Assembly (NCBI GenBank): GCA_037042185.1
Contig: JAXQJY010000018.1
Location: 124,001-188,000, forward strand
DNA length: 64,000 nt
Origin: Sordariomycetes sp. S80-01Y
Taxonomy: Eukaryota > Ascomycota > Sordariomycetes
Direction: 5' to 3'
Shown: piece by piece, positions 45,320-57,062 of the stretch
Position numbering within the stretch: position 1 is the first letter of the stretch
Layout: each line of letters starts with the position of its first letter
Translations under genes and position numbers: made by a program
The notes under the pieces: generated by a model
Told to the model about the DNA's origin: nothing
Databases searched by the model: none
Seen by the model: the letters and a program-made list of their open reading frames with translations, nothing else

Positions 45320-47204
45320 ATGACATCTTCAACTGCTCCTCCCGCCACCGGGGACAAAGATTCCCTCGCCTTTGATCATGACGAGCACCCGCCGAGCGAT
45401 AACGTGGCAGCTGCCGTGGAGATTGACGAGCTCCCAAAGGGATACTACTACAGTCCTCGATTTATCGGGACGTTTCTCGCTGTCAGCATCAACTTGATGG
45501 CGAGCACTGGTGGCTTCGCTATCATTGCACCCGTCGTCGAAACAATCAACCGCGACATCGGTCCAGGACCGGTTGTGTGGGTGTCCCTAATCTACACATT
45601 GATGCTCGCTGTAGGGTTAACCCTGGTTGGTCAGTAAGTGCATCGGATAACCAGTTAGTCTCTTGCAGTATTGACCGTGAGTAGACTCACCGACATCTTT
45701 GGTCGACGATATTTCTTCATCGGTGGCGCCGTCTTGGGAGTCGTCGGTTCGATTATTTGCTCCCAAGCCAAGTCTGTCCCTGTTCTCATTGGAGGACAAA
45801 CACTGATTGGCCTCTCGGCTGCTGGAGGCTACAGCTATACCTTCGTCGTGGGCGAACTCGTGCCCATGAAGTATCGTTTTCTCTCAAACGCCGTCTGTTT
45901 CTGGTTCACGTTTCCCACCGCGGGATTCGGCTCGGCCTTGTCGACATCTTTCATCCTGCATACCAAACAGGGTTGGCGCATGAGCTACTACTTCTTGTTA
46001 GCATGTAATGGAGTCACGGCTTTGTTATACTTGGTCTTCTACTTCCCGCCCAAGTTCCACCAGAAGCACGGGAACGACAAGATCAGCCGGTGGATCAAGA
46101 ACTACGACTACGTTGGCATGCTTCTTTACATTGCTGGTCTACTACTGTAAGTAATCAACTACGACGTTATTTTGTTATAGATTCTAACAGCCACAAAACA
46201 GGTTTATTCTCGGTCTCTCCTGGGGCGGCGCCGTCCATCCTTGGAAATCCGCTCAAGTCATCGCCCCCATCATCGTCGGCTTCCTACTTCTCGTGGCTCT
46301 TTTCACCTATGAGGTGTATTTCCCGCCGCAAGAGCCACTCATCCGAATCGAATTTTTCAAGAATCGCGGGTGGCTAAGTTCAGCCCTTCTGCTCGGTATA
46401 GGGGCTTCGGTCTACTATTCGCAAGCCCTTATCTTTCCCCAGATGGCTGCGACAGTATACGGAGCCGACAAAGGCCCAATGTGGGTTGGCCTTGTCGGAT
46501 GCCTCCCTGGTATTGGTATCACTACGGGAGAGATTATCGGTGGTTCCATCGCTCAAAAGGTTGGGAAGAGCAAATACCAAGTAATTGCGGCAATGACTAC
46601 GGGAACAGCTCTGATTGCCGCCATGGCTGCTTGCACGCCAGACACATCAACCACCGCCATCGTCCTAGCTCTCCTCGGCACCATTGCTATCGGTTACAAT
46701 GAGGCCATTGCCTTGCCAGTGTGCACTCTGTGCATTCCCGACCAAGAGAACATCGGACAGGCAGCCGGGCTCGCTGGCTCAGCCCGTAGCGCCATTTCAT
46801 CCGTGGCGACAGCTATCTATAGTACAGTGCTGGCGGATCGTCAAACACAGACCATTGGCTCGCAGATACCTGCAGCATTGGTCCGTTCTGGTGTCGATGA
46901 GTCCAATGTCGCGGCATACATGGAAGCAATCACAGCTGGAGGTGATCTGGAAACCCTGAAAGCTATCCCGGGGGTCACAGATGAGGTCATTGCAACAGTT
47001 TCGAGGGCTTATCAGTGGGCATATGCGGACGCATTCCAGACTGTATTTTACGTCAGTATCGCTTTTGGAGTGTTGGGCATCGCTTTCGCCTGCTTGACGC
47101 CCAATGTGGATGAGCTCTTGACGAACAAAGTCGCTGTTAGGCTGAACCAAGACTCGAAGAAAGGGGCGGTGTTGGAGAAAAGTCCAAAAGAGATCTCTGC
47201 TTGA
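45320..47204 (+). CDS. MFS transporter, TRI12-like
   Basis: About 590 residues with 12-14 predicted helices. The start is the ATG at 45320 (MTSSTAPPATG). Two introns are used: one joins LVG to RLTDIFGRRYFF (48 nt), the other joins AGLL to FILGLSWGG. Features include the motif-A-like DIFGRR, VGELVPMKYR, and the FPPKFH and IEFFKN segments typical of the fungal trichothecene-efflux (TRI12) and siderophore-transporter group. It would import or export a small organic molecule at the plasma membrane. It sits inside the cluster and divergent from SDR 2, so the cargo is probably the cluster's substrate or product. Direction of transport cannot be told from sequence. Confidence 0.92.
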
Positions 47205-47451
47205 GGGGCTTCAACGGGAGTGTATTATATTTTACATGTCATCCTGTTAACTTTTCTTTCTCAAGCTTTCTATCTCAATTAATGGCCATATCGGTTGTTG
47301 TCAACCTCGAACAGACGCTGTCCTGAGTCACCAAATTTGTTGCAATGCAGACTTTCATGAGGCTTTCCATTACACGGTATGATTCTCCAATAACTAACAG
47401 TAAATGGCATCAACCCCTTATATCTTATGGATTGGAACCATGCTCTTCTCT

Positions 47452-48545
47452 TCAGAACGTGGACGGCACTACGCTCAGCCTCCCTCCGTCGGAGTTGATC
47501 ATGCAACCGTTGAGATATCCGCCGGCTCTACTACACAGGAAGAGTGTCAACCCTGCAGCATCCTGGGGGATGGTCAGTTTCCGTTACTGAGAAGTATTCT
47601 GTTTGTCCTACCTCGCTTGTGGCAATTCTCCCAGCAGGAACGATGCTTTCCGGGACCTCGCCATTCACTGCGTTCATGAACGACTGCAACTAGTATCAGT
47701 AACAACCCGTCGACATCACCAAGACCCTATGAACTCACTGTAGACATGTCACTGGGATATATTCCAGGCGCAAAGACGTTGCAGCGGATATGGTAAGGAG
47801 CCATATTCGTACTCAACTGCTTCGCCATCAAGTTGGCCCCAGCTTTGCTGGCCGCATAGGCGTATCCCATGCCTGGCTTTTTAGACATTGAACCAATACT
47901 GCTTGTCAGGATGAATTGGCTGTCAATCCCGTTCGTCTTGCCTGGTGAATCTGGATGCTTGTTCCCGGCGTCCAGCAAAGGCATGAATGCAGCAAAGGTG
48001 TAGAAGACAGAGGTAGTGTTGACCATAAATGTGGCGTTGAAATCTTCCATCGGAGTGTCCAGGATGAACTTGCGCATCTCATCTAGGGTTGGCGTACGGT
48101 CCTTTGGAAGATTATTGACTGTTGGACCTTGGGCGCCATGGTTGGCAATCACTGTGTTGACGAAGGGAGTTTGGGATGTGATCAGCTCAGCGGTCTTGAT
48201 GATGTCGGCCTGAACACCCATGTCGCACTGGACTGCAACAATTGATCCGTTAACCTGCAGCGTTATCAGTAGAATACCCGAGGATACTGTCAGGCCTGAT
48301 TTGCCTTACAGCTTGTGATGCAACCTCTTGTAATTTCTCAAGCCGCCGGCCAAGAATAAAGACCTTTTTCGCTCCGTTTAAATCGAGGGCATTCGACATC
48401 ATAGCTCCAATCCCTGGGTGATGTTAGTCGAATCCTGTCACCAGCAGCCTAACCCGCCATGCCTACCAGTGCCGCCTCCAGTCACGACGAAGACCATACC
48501 CTCCACGCTGAAGAGCGTGTTCCTCTCCATACTGCTGGCTATCAT
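47452..48545 (-). CDS. short-chain dehydrogenase/reductase (SDR 3)
   Basis: A five-exon SDR. Exon 1 encodes MIASSMERNTLFSVEG and TGGGTG (cofactor motif, completed as TGIG across an intron). Later exons give FILGRRLEKL, IVAVQCDMG, NTVIANHGAQG, the catalytic Ser in ILTSSIGSMS and YAASK (YxxxK). Beyond the apparent end (SDMST), introns lead to LQSFMNAVNGEVPES and RAGGYLNGCMINSDGG, the family C-terminal motif, ending at 47452. The ATG at 48530 is an equally good start. Residues after the last junctions are inferred. Substrate unknown. Confidence 0.85.
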
Positions 48546-49291
48546 TGATCTAACCTGACGCGTGAAACAAATATTGTTAAATCGTTTGGGATCTCCTGGC
48601 TCTGTTCTGCTATAAGCTCCAAGCAACTTGTTAGATTCTTGCCTCTCACTTCATACGATGGTATTGCTCCGCTTCCTTCTTGCTGGATCTTATACGGGCA
48701 CTGCAGACATGGAGCTTGAGGGGCCAAGGCTATTAGCCCCAAGCGATGTCTCTCTTCTCTAAAATGACAAGATGCCAGAATTCGTTGTCTCCTGAGTGGG
48801 CCGACGCCTAAACGCGGATCAAAAACTGGCACTGCCTGTGCCAATCCAGTCAATGCTGAACCAGGTCGACTCCAGAGAAACAGGGGGGCTCGACATGATG
48901 GTTGCCGGATGTTAACTGCCAGACAGAGCCAGTGGGTCACTAGTTCAGGATTGGAGAGCCCATCTGCGGTAGCGTCAAAGCCCCACGTACGGTGCCCACG
49001 CCTCATGTTGCGAGCGGAGAAGCTGTGCCCTGTACGGTGCAGCATTGAGGCACCACAGGCACTCCCTCCCGCACTTGAGCTTGCAATACGAGGTTCTTTC
49101 AACTTGGTCCAGGTGCTGACATAACGTAGACCTTCAAGGGAATGACCAGTCCGATGTATAGGCATCCAAATGGACCTAAGCACAAGAGCTGCTTGAGGCC
49201 AGCAATCACTGACAATTGAAAGTGTTCACACGTTGTACCAAACACAATGGAACTTGATTGGGGTAGGTGTGGTGTACTTCTTTTCATGAAT
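48546..49291. other. intergenic in cluster, no gene seen
   Basis: 746 bp between the start of SDR 3 and the 3' end of EthD protein 1. The SDR 3 promoter lies here. Antisense frames around 48.5-49.2 kb have no motif. Confidence 0.5.
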
Positions 49292-50126
49292 CTACATTTC
49301 AACACCGTGGAACCAATCCTTTTGTCCAAACTCTTTCGCAAGCCTAAAGATGCGAGTCTCATTCTCGCTCGCGCTAGCCAGCACCTTGTCGTGCCAGGGG
49401 CTGTCGGCAGCCTTTTTTATCTCTTCAAAGTCGAGGTCCTTTGCATCAGATTCAAACTCGTGCATGGCCAGCCAAGTTGGCGGTGTTGGTGGAGGCTCAT
49501 CCGTCGGAGGTGCAAGACCTTTGAGCACTCGCGACTGAGCGTTCGTTCGGGCAAAAACCAACTTGAACCTTGTGGTTCTCAAGTAGCCACTGACCTTTGC
49601 GAGCCTGGGGCAGAGCTGGAGGTGGTCAGTTCGTGAAAGCTTGTGCTTGAGATCACATATTTCAGCTTACCTCTTCACGAAACCACTTGTCCAGTTCTTC
49701 ACCCGACATAGATCCATCCTTCAACTCAATTTGGCTGGTTATCATGCTCTTCGTGTGGCCCTTGCCCTTCTTGGTGGGATCGTATACGTGAATAAGATTG
49801 TCATTCCGGACATCTATGTCCGCAAGATCGTAAATCACTCCAGGCTCCGGCAAGTAGTCGCTCTTCACCCTGATCCCGCGGAACTCATCACTCTGCGTGA
49901 AGCCGAGATCGTCCATCGCGTACATGGCCAGATACGGCTTATCAGCACTGGTGTTGATGTCGACGAATCGGCGCGCAGACTTGATCCCGCTGGTTTCAAT
50001 AATCTCGGCAATGTGATCGTCATCGTACCATTTCATAAAGGTCTCCTCAGAAAGGATATCGGGGCGTGCGATTTTGGATGAGACAAAGAGGATGCCCTTG
50101 CCGGACATGTTCTTCGGGGCGGCCAT
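49292..50126 (-). CDS. EthD-family protein with two EthD-like modules
   Basis: 259 residues from exons 49671-50126 and 49292-49615. The first half contains WYDDDHIAEII, a dimeric ferredoxin-like (EthD/NIPSNAP type) helix motif. The second half has a similar WFREELCPRLAKV segment followed by GYLRTTRFKLVFAR, so it looks like a tandem duplication of the domain in one chain. EthD-like proteins occur in ether- and aromatic-degradation operons and as tailoring enzymes in fungal polyketide clusters; the fold commonly acts on aromatic or quinoid intermediates. The start is the ATG at 50126 (MAAPKNMSGKG); the frame to 50177 opens on TTG. Divergent from SDR 4. Confidence 0.85.
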
Positions 50127-50559
50127 GTTGACACTGTTAACGCGAATCGAGCTGTCTTTCGTCGCGAAGAAGTCCAAAATTCGAAAACAGAGATGATTTC
50201 TTTCCGTGTTGAATCGTCAAATTACGAGTCAATTGATTTATTGACGCAATGCCCCAGCTTAATTATCGTCGCGTTTCGTGAGAGGGGAATCGGGGGTGGT
50301 CGGATATGGTTTCCCAGCCCCGACGCGGCGGATCCTGCCGAGATGCTTGGGGCCTCTTAACACCAGCACAGGCGTAGTTGACTGCCTGAAATATGACTCT
50401 TGGGGTACATAGTGCTTTTTATTGTAGATTTTAGATCCCGCGAGACGTCTAACTTGCCGAGTACTTATAGTGATTGATGACGCAAGGGTGTTTACCCCTA
50501 GACGCCGTTCCCTGGTCCAAGAACATACGACATTTTACCTCCATAAAGCTACCAGCAAC
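50127..50559. promoter_or_regulatory. shared promoter, EthD 1 / SDR 4
   Basis: 433 bp between divergent starts, with CCCAGCCCCGACGCGG around 50334-50349, a variant of the element in neighbouring promoters, and a reverse CCACCCCCGATTCC at about 50285-50300. Confidence 0.4.
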
Positions 50560-51357
50560 ATGAAAGATCTTCAAGGCAAAGTGGCAGTAGTCACCGGCGG
50601 TGCAACTGGTATCGGTCTCGCCTTCGCCATCGAGCTTGCAACCGCGGGCGTGGCCAAGATCGTCATCGCCTCAACCAACAAGGACCGTCTGGAAGCCGCC
50701 GCTGCGGAAATAAGGAAGGCTGGCGCTCAGGCCCTTCCCATAGTCTGCGATGTCTCCGACAGATCTTCTGTCCAGAACTTGCATGACGAGACAATCAAGG
50801 CGTACGAGCACGTTGATATTTTGGCCTGCAACGCTGGCGTCACTACTGGTGGCCCTTTGTTGGATCATCGTCCAGAAGACTGGGACTGGGTCTTCGGCGT
50901 TGTGCTGAACGGAACCGTCAACTGCATCCAGGCATTCTATCCGGGCATGTGTAAGCGGAAGACGGGACACATCTTAATCACCGGCTCTCAGGCTGGGATG
51001 AATGTCACGTGGGTTAAGCTTCACGGGCCCTACACAGCTGCAAAGTCGGCGGTGATGGCTCTGGGCGCGGCTCTTCGACCCGAGGCTGCGGAGCATGGCA
51101 TTGGAGTTTCCAACATCATCGTTGCGGGTACACAGACAGAGATTTTGCAAGGAGAGAGGTCGCGACCTGCAAAGTTCGGAGAGCCTCAAAAGCTGGACCG
51201 CGTGAAACGGAATGCCCACCGCATCCCACCGAGCGATGTTGGGAAGATGATGGTCAAGGGAATTCAAGAGGATAGTGAATGGGTCGCGACGCATCCAGAG
51301 CTGAAGGAGTCTACCAAGGGATACTTTGACAGAATTCTAGAAGCTTATGATCATTAG
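50560..51357 (+). CDS. short-chain dehydrogenase/reductase (SDR 4)
   Basis: Intronless, 265 residues from the ATG at 50560 (MKDLQGKVAVVTGG). Cofactor motif TGGATGIG, ACNAGVTTGG, ITGSQAG with catalytic Ser, and YTAAK (YxxxK). The region after the catalytic site (GTQTEILQGERSRPAKF) is the variable substrate loop. It would oxidise or reduce a secondary alcohol/ketone. Divergent from EthD protein 1. Substrate unknown. Confidence 0.9.
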   Translation: MKDLQGKVAVVTGGATGIGLAFAIELATAGVAKIVIASTNKDRLEAAAAEIRKAGAQALPIVCDVSDRSSVQNLHDETIKAYEHVDILACNAGVTTGGPLLDHRPEDWDWVFGVVLNGTVNCIQAFYPGMCKRKTGHILITGSQAGMNVTWVKLHGPYTAAKSAVMALGAALRPEAAEHGIGVSNIIVAGTQTEILQGERSRPAKFGEPQKLDRVKRNAHRIPPSDVGKMMVKGIQEDSEWVATHPELKESTKGYFDRILEAYDH

Positions 51358-51492
51358 AACAATGCAATGTGAATACTCTGACCGTCCTTGATTTCTACTT
51401 CTGGCACTTTCCATATGCTGTTCTCCGAGTTGCTGTCTTCATATACCGCACCAACTATTTTTCACTAAATTCTGTTTCAAAGTCTTGCTGTA

Positions 51493-53350
51493 TCAATTCT
51501 CTTTCCGCGGAGTCAGCTTCGCGTACAGACCTGGCTTCATCCAGTTGTTGTAGACTGTCAACCCGGGATAGTCCTTGGTTGGATCCCAAGCTGGCTGGTC
51601 GCCACTAAACTCGATGTCGTTATGCCACAGAAGCTTGGCCATGATCAAGCGCATTTCCATATACGATAGACTTTCGAAGTTAGATAATCATATCATGGGA
51701 GGGGTATGCAGTTCAACTCACTTGCGCCCGATGCACCCGCGTGGGCCCAGCGAAAAAGGGTTGGAAGCACCGAACTTGTCCGTGCTTGACTCCTTGTTCA
51801 GCCAGCGCTCAGGCAGGAACTTGTAGGGATCCTTGAAGTTCCTCTCACTATGCGTCGCTCCCCACATAGGGACAGATACTGTAGTCTTCACATGATGTTA
51901 ACGTTGCATCGTCTTACTCGCCTAGGGAACACTTACACCTCCCGGGATGAAATGACCATCCACGGTATCGCCTCCTTCGGGAACAGTTCTCACAAATCCA
52001 ATTGGTGCGCTCGGAAAGATTCTGAGACCTTCGTCGATGACAGCTGACATGTATGGAAGTTTGCTCAGATCCTCGAAGTTGAGGTCCGCATCAGACGAAA
52101 AGTTGCTTCGAATCTCATCTGTAAGCTTGTCCAAGACTCGACGGTCGCGCAGAAGATGATTAAAGAGACCTGCCAGGAATCCTGCCGTAGTCTCCGTACC
52201 TGCGATACTGTAGCTGTGAGCCTAAGCTTGATGTTTGACTGATGGGACACGTACATGAAAAGTGCGCCATTCACAATAACTTCATCGGTGCTAATAGAGC
52301 CTGAAGTTTGCTGCTTCAGTAGGTAGTAGAGGAAGTCCTTATGATCAGAGCCACTTTGCTCCATTCGTTTCAATATCTTCTCTTTGCTGTAAAGCAGATG
52401 CTTTCTTCGAGTGGCCCGGATGTGATCGGGGATTAGTTTTATCATGCTCTTCTGCAAGAAAGTTCCGGTGCTGGCCAGCCTGCGCGTGGCTTGCTCGAAA
52501 GCACCAGCCGCAATTGAGGCACTGATCAATGGCACCCAGAAGTGAAAGTCGTCTATTTGCATGTCTTTGTCAGCATACGAGTCTTCAGCCACTGAATTAT
52601 TGAAAGTCTTTACCATTTTCCAAGCATCCAAAAGGCTCTCCAAGAGCCATGTCTCCGATGATATCAAAGGTCGTGTAGGCGAACCAGTCAACCAGATTAA
52701 CAGGGGTTCCCTGCTTTGCAAAGCCTCTCATCTTCTCGGAGAACACATCAATGTAAGACTTGACAATGTATTCTTGCTCTAGCAAGGCTTTCGTCGAGAA
52801 CGCGTGCGACAGAGCCCTCCGTTGGCGGGCGTGATCTGCATCGTTCGCCATTGTGATCGTTGAGACACCCGGTGTCAGATCAATACTTCCGACGTGGACA
52901 GGATCCTTGTGGAAGTTCTTGTGGCCCGGACGACTGCCGTAAATATCTTTCCAGGCTACCTCATTGTCGAATGACAGCTCGTTAGGACTGACTCGAACTA
53001 CTGGGCCGTACTTGTCGTGGCAGGCCTTGATCCAGAAAGGAATACGACCGCGGAGGAGAGGGATCACACAAGGGATCTGAAACGTCAGTGAAACGATCCC
53101 CAAAGTTTTGTACATTTAAGGATTTCCCACAGGAGATATCCTCGCCAGAATCGGTCCTGGGAATCGTGCAAGTGGGTGGAACCACAAGTTGTAGACTGTC
53201 TTCCACAGTACCCAAACGGCTGCCTTCGATGAGCGTCAGTAACTGCCATGTTCATGGAATCAGGTTCATTACAGAAAGTAAAGCCAGTATACCAACAGCC
53301 GTGGACAGGTTAACGCCGCCAGGCAAATCGAGCGACTGCAAGACAGCCAT
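51493..53350 (-). CDS. cytochrome P450 monooxygenase
   Basis: A multi-exon membrane P450. The start at 53350 gives [14 protein letters not shown] and a membrane anchor ([12 protein letters not shown]). Introns then lead to [13 protein letters not shown] (proline hinge) and [10 protein letters not shown]. Core features are the I-helix AGTETT, the ExxR motif in DEGLRIFP, and the haem-binding [10 protein letters not shown] with its Cys ligand. The C-terminus is LTPRKEN. One intron (about 61 nt) joins GCLEN to DDFHFW. It would hydroxylate or epoxidise a hydrophobic substrate using NADPH via a reductase encoded elsewhere. It is the only monooxygenase in the cluster and is divergent from the AtuA-like gene. 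Confidence 0.9.
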
Positions 53351-54066
53351 CCTGAAGCAGCACTATAGCAAGGCAAGCAAAGGAGCTGGGGTCGGTGTTG
53401 TTCGATGTGGGTGGCAGAGATTGTTGCAGTGCAGCTAGTCTCAGCCTTGCTAGACACAAGCGATTGATCCGTCTTCTTTCAACTTCTTGCTGCTGGAATT
53501 AACAAGCTGTCTGGACCAGCAGTCTGTACATGGCTAGCCATACAACAAGTTTGTCGCGACTTGAAGCCCAAGCGCACACAATGCAAAGGCTCAGGCCTCA
53601 CTAGCACCGGCTATCTTCATCCCCAGGAGCGAACAGCACTGGCAAAACTGGCACTAACTCCGGCCGTGCGCTCCAGTGCGGGGTGGCCCCTGGAAGACCC
53701 GTGGAAAGGGGGTGTGGAGCTTTGAGGAATCCCTGTCATCTGTGTAAGTCTGGCCGAAATGGTGGGATCTTGAGTGCTAGAGACTTCCAGATATCTGCCT
53801 ATCCCATGTGCAGCTGTTGCCGAGTCGCTAATTTCCATGGCCTGGATTCAAGGGCCAGAGCCGAGGTGCTCGGCGCCTATGGTGAGGCGTCAACTCCTGT
53901 GGACACCAGTCGCACGACTCTCATGGTACACTCTATCATATGCGTCAATTTAATGACTGAGAGTCTTGACGCGCTATTCTGCCAATGACTGATAGCAGGC
54001 GATTGCCATCAATTTCTGGAAATTACTCTAGTACATTGAATTACGACTGAAATCGGAACCAACAAC
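53351..54066. promoter_or_regulatory. shared promoter, P450 / AtuA-like
   Basis: 716 bp between divergent starts. TGCGGGG (reverse CCCCGCA) lies at 53677-53683, next to a GTGGAAAGGGGGTGTGGAG stretch. No gene seen. Confidence 0.5.
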
Positions 54067-56075
54067 ATGGCAAGATCCTCAACGAACAGCTGGCTCGCCA
54101 ACGGAGGCAATAAACGACCAATTCGCATCGCTGGTGCCTCAGGTGGCGTCTTCGACCGTTTCCGAGCTATCGAAGATTTCTCCAAAGATGCTGAAATTGA
54201 TGTCATCTTTGGGGATTGGATGTCAGAAATCAGCATGACGATGCGTGGGAACCAAAAGTTCGAGGCACAACTTGCTGGCATCGAGTCTGCAGCTTATGAA
54301 AACTCCTTCCTTCTGGCGCTGAAACCTGGCATAAGAGATATTGCCAAGAACAAACAGAAGGTCGCCGTCAATGCTGGGGCCTGCGACACAGCGGCTTTGG
54401 CAAGAGCTGTGCAAATTCTATGCACGGAGCAGGGCACAAATCTGAAAGTGTCGTATGTCTTAGGGGACGATGTGACGGCAGAGTTCCAGGGCTTGCTGAA
54501 AAAGGGCGAGAAGTTCCCTTCGTTGCCTTCGGATACTCCTATTCAAGAGTGGGCGCACGAACCTCTATGCGCTCAGGCCTACCTCGGCGGAGTTGGGATA
54601 GCTGCAGCTCTCAACGCTGGGGCTGATATAGTCATCTGCGGTCGAGTTGCTGATGCCTCGCCTGTCGTCGGAGCTGCCATGTGGTGGCATGGGTGGTCGA
54701 GAACCGACTTTGGAAAGCTTGCAAACGCTCTCATTGCGGGGCATCTCATCGAGTGCAGTTCATATGTTACGGGCGGTGCTTACAGTGGCTTTAAGAGCGA
54801 GCTGTTGAAGACGAACAACTTCACCAACATGGGATTTCCGATAGCCGAAATCGGCTCAGAAGGCCAAGTCATCATAACGAAGGAGAAGAATTCTGGAGGA
54901 ATCATGACAGTTGACACGTGTACAGCTCAGCTTCTGTATGAGATCCAAGGCCCCTTGTACTACAACAGCGATGTGACAGCCGACTTGGAGAATGTCAGTC
55001 TCGCTCAAGAGAGTCCGGATAGAGTCGGACTTCAAGGCGTCCGTGGGCTCCCGCCTCCCCCAACAACAAAGATTGGCATCACCGCCAAAGGTGGTTACAA
55101 AGCAGAGTTCCACTTCTGGCTTACTGGCCTTGACATTGCGGAGAAAGTAAAGATGGTGGAGGAACAGACAATCGCTTCAATGGGGGAATATAGAGATCAG
55201 TTCTCGACTCTGACTTTCACGCCCATCGGATCTGTCGGAGCGGACCCAAAGAATCAGAACGAGGCAACGGTTGACCTGCGGATTGCCGCGCAGACCAAGA
55301 ACGCGGATTTGGTGTCAGCAGGCAAGACGAAGGGCATCTCCCCTGATCAGCCAACGTTCGCGAAATGGGTAAGTTGATATACCACATTTGCGGCAACTTT
55401 TGAAGCTGACAGCTGGGGACTTTAGTGCATTGAGAACTGTCTTCAGGGATATGTTGGCGGTACCCCGGCAATGGACTTGCGAGGTGCAGTGGGCACTCCC
55501 TTCTTTGAGTAGGTTCTCACCTTAAATAAGGCCGTAATAGTTATCCTGACTCTTATTTCAGGTACTTTGTTGCTCTTTTTCCTCAAGACAAGATCCAACA
55601 TGAGGTGCGCCACTGCTTCGACGCGCCACCCATATCTATCGGTCCACCTGAGACCACGAGAACCTATCCCCGCCAACAAAAGTCATACGAATCACACGAC
55701 CCCCTGACTCCCGATTCATGGGGCCCTACACAAAGAGCTTCTCTCGGTCTTGTTGCGCATGGTCGGTCGGGCGACAAGAGCAGCGACGCCAACGTTGGCT
55801 TCTTCGCGCGCGACGAGGAAGAGTGGGCTTGGCTCCGCGCGACCCTCACGATTCCTAAAGTCAAAGAGCTTCTAGGGGAAGAGTATAGGGGAGGGATGAT
55901 TGACCGATTCGAAATTCCAGGTGTGCGAGCGGTGCACTTCCTCTTGAAGGATCATCTAGACCGAGGCGTCAATTCCAGTGCGAGCGTGGATGTCCTTGGA
56001 AAGAATGTTGGGGAGTATTTGCGGTATAAGAAAGTCGATGTTCCGGTCAAATTCCTCGAGAAGGGCACTATATAG
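54067..56075 (+). CDS. AtuA-like (DUF1446) protein
   Basis: About 632 residues from exons 54067-55368, 55426-55508 and 55562-56075. The N-terminal part has the DUF1446 features IRIAGASGG, FGDWMSE, KVAVNAGACD and the IVICGRVADASPV segment. The C-terminal domain contains the AtuA C-terminal signature HGRSGDKSSDANVGFF. AtuA is encoded in the acyclic-terpene-utilisation operon of Pseudomonas and related bacteria, where its exact reaction is not settled. Here it is a single-chain eukaryotic homologue, divergent from the P450. The intron joining FFE to YFVALF uses a GTAGGT donor. A role in terpenoid or branched-chain acid breakdown is inferred. Confidence 0.88.
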
Positions 56076-56435
56076 CTGCCGTACGTCGTATGATAGTCGC
56101 ATGTCTAGTGATATTACTATCTTACTCGAACAAGGGTCTCACTAGGCTTCTTCTCTGGGGTTCGCCAGCACGTATTAGACAGACCTGACTGCCATAGAGG
56201 TTCCGAGAGAACACCTGTATGAGTGAGATCTAACACTTGTACAAGTATTCAAATGAGGTGCCCCGCCCGAGCCGGATATTATCGCCCGCCCGGTCCTGGT
56301 ACTTAAGGTGGTGTTGAGCGTAGCGTGCTGCCATTCTCTATCGTCACTCACAACACCGAAGAGCATTCTTTCACATCCACAACACAATAATCTTTTATTC
56401 TACATATCCTGAGGTCCACACTGGAGCGTGGAACA
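56076..56435. other. intergenic in cluster, promoter of EthD 2
   Basis: 360 bp between co-directional AtuA-like and EthD 2 genes. Contains the terminator of the first and the promoter of the second, and a GCCCCGCCCGAGCCGG stretch near 56261. No gene seen. Confidence 0.5.
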
Positions 56436-56973
56436 ATGTCTGAAGTCCAAGCTGCCTCAGGTCCAGCACCCAAGCCAGGCAAATATGTGAAAGTGTCACT
56501 TTACCTCAAGAAGCTTCCGCATGTGAGCGACGACCATTTCCATGCTTACTGGGCGAACAACCATTTGGTGCCAGCATTTGCACACAAGAAGTTCATGGAC
56601 AAAGTCCGTCGATACAACCAGGTAAGTGCATCGTGTCGACTTTGCTTCGATGCCAAAGTTTAACGAGAAAAGCATCACATCACCCCTGAGTGGCGCGAGA
56701 AGACAAAAGCCTTTGGCATTCCTGTCATGGAGTATGACGGCATCGCGGAGGTTTGGGTAGACAGCCTGGAAGACTGGATAGAGATCGTCAGCGACCCAGA
56801 TTTTCAAACGAAGGTTCAAGGTGAGTTCTTCAAACAGCCCCAAATCGCAAGTTGCCGACAACTTTTCAGCGGACGAGCCCAACTTTCTTCAAGCCCCTAT
56901 CCATATCATGGTCGGGTATGACCACATGGTGATTGGCGACGAATGGACTCCGAAGGGTGCCGTGCCCGCGTAG
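56436..56973 (+). CDS. EthD-family protein, single domain
   Basis: About 144 residues from three exons. Exon 1 begins MSEVQAASG and ends RRYNQ, with a YWANNHLV helix motif. Exon 2 carries HHITPEWREK and YDGIAEVWVDS. Exon 3 (after an intron starting near 56821) reads ADEPNFLQAPIHIMVGYDH and ends GAVPA at 56973. The arrangement fits the EthD/ABM-like dimeric alpha-beta barrel fold used by small dehydratases, monooxygenases and cyclases. It is distinct from the tandem EthD protein at 49.3-50.1 kb. Its role in the cluster could be a non-redox step such as dehydration. Confidence 0.85.
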
Positions 56974-57062
56974 GGGAAAAGGCCATGATTAGAGTCGATA
57001 GTCTACTCGTGTTCAATCGATCTTCTATAAATGTCTCCTATATGCATTTCGCAACCCACAGT

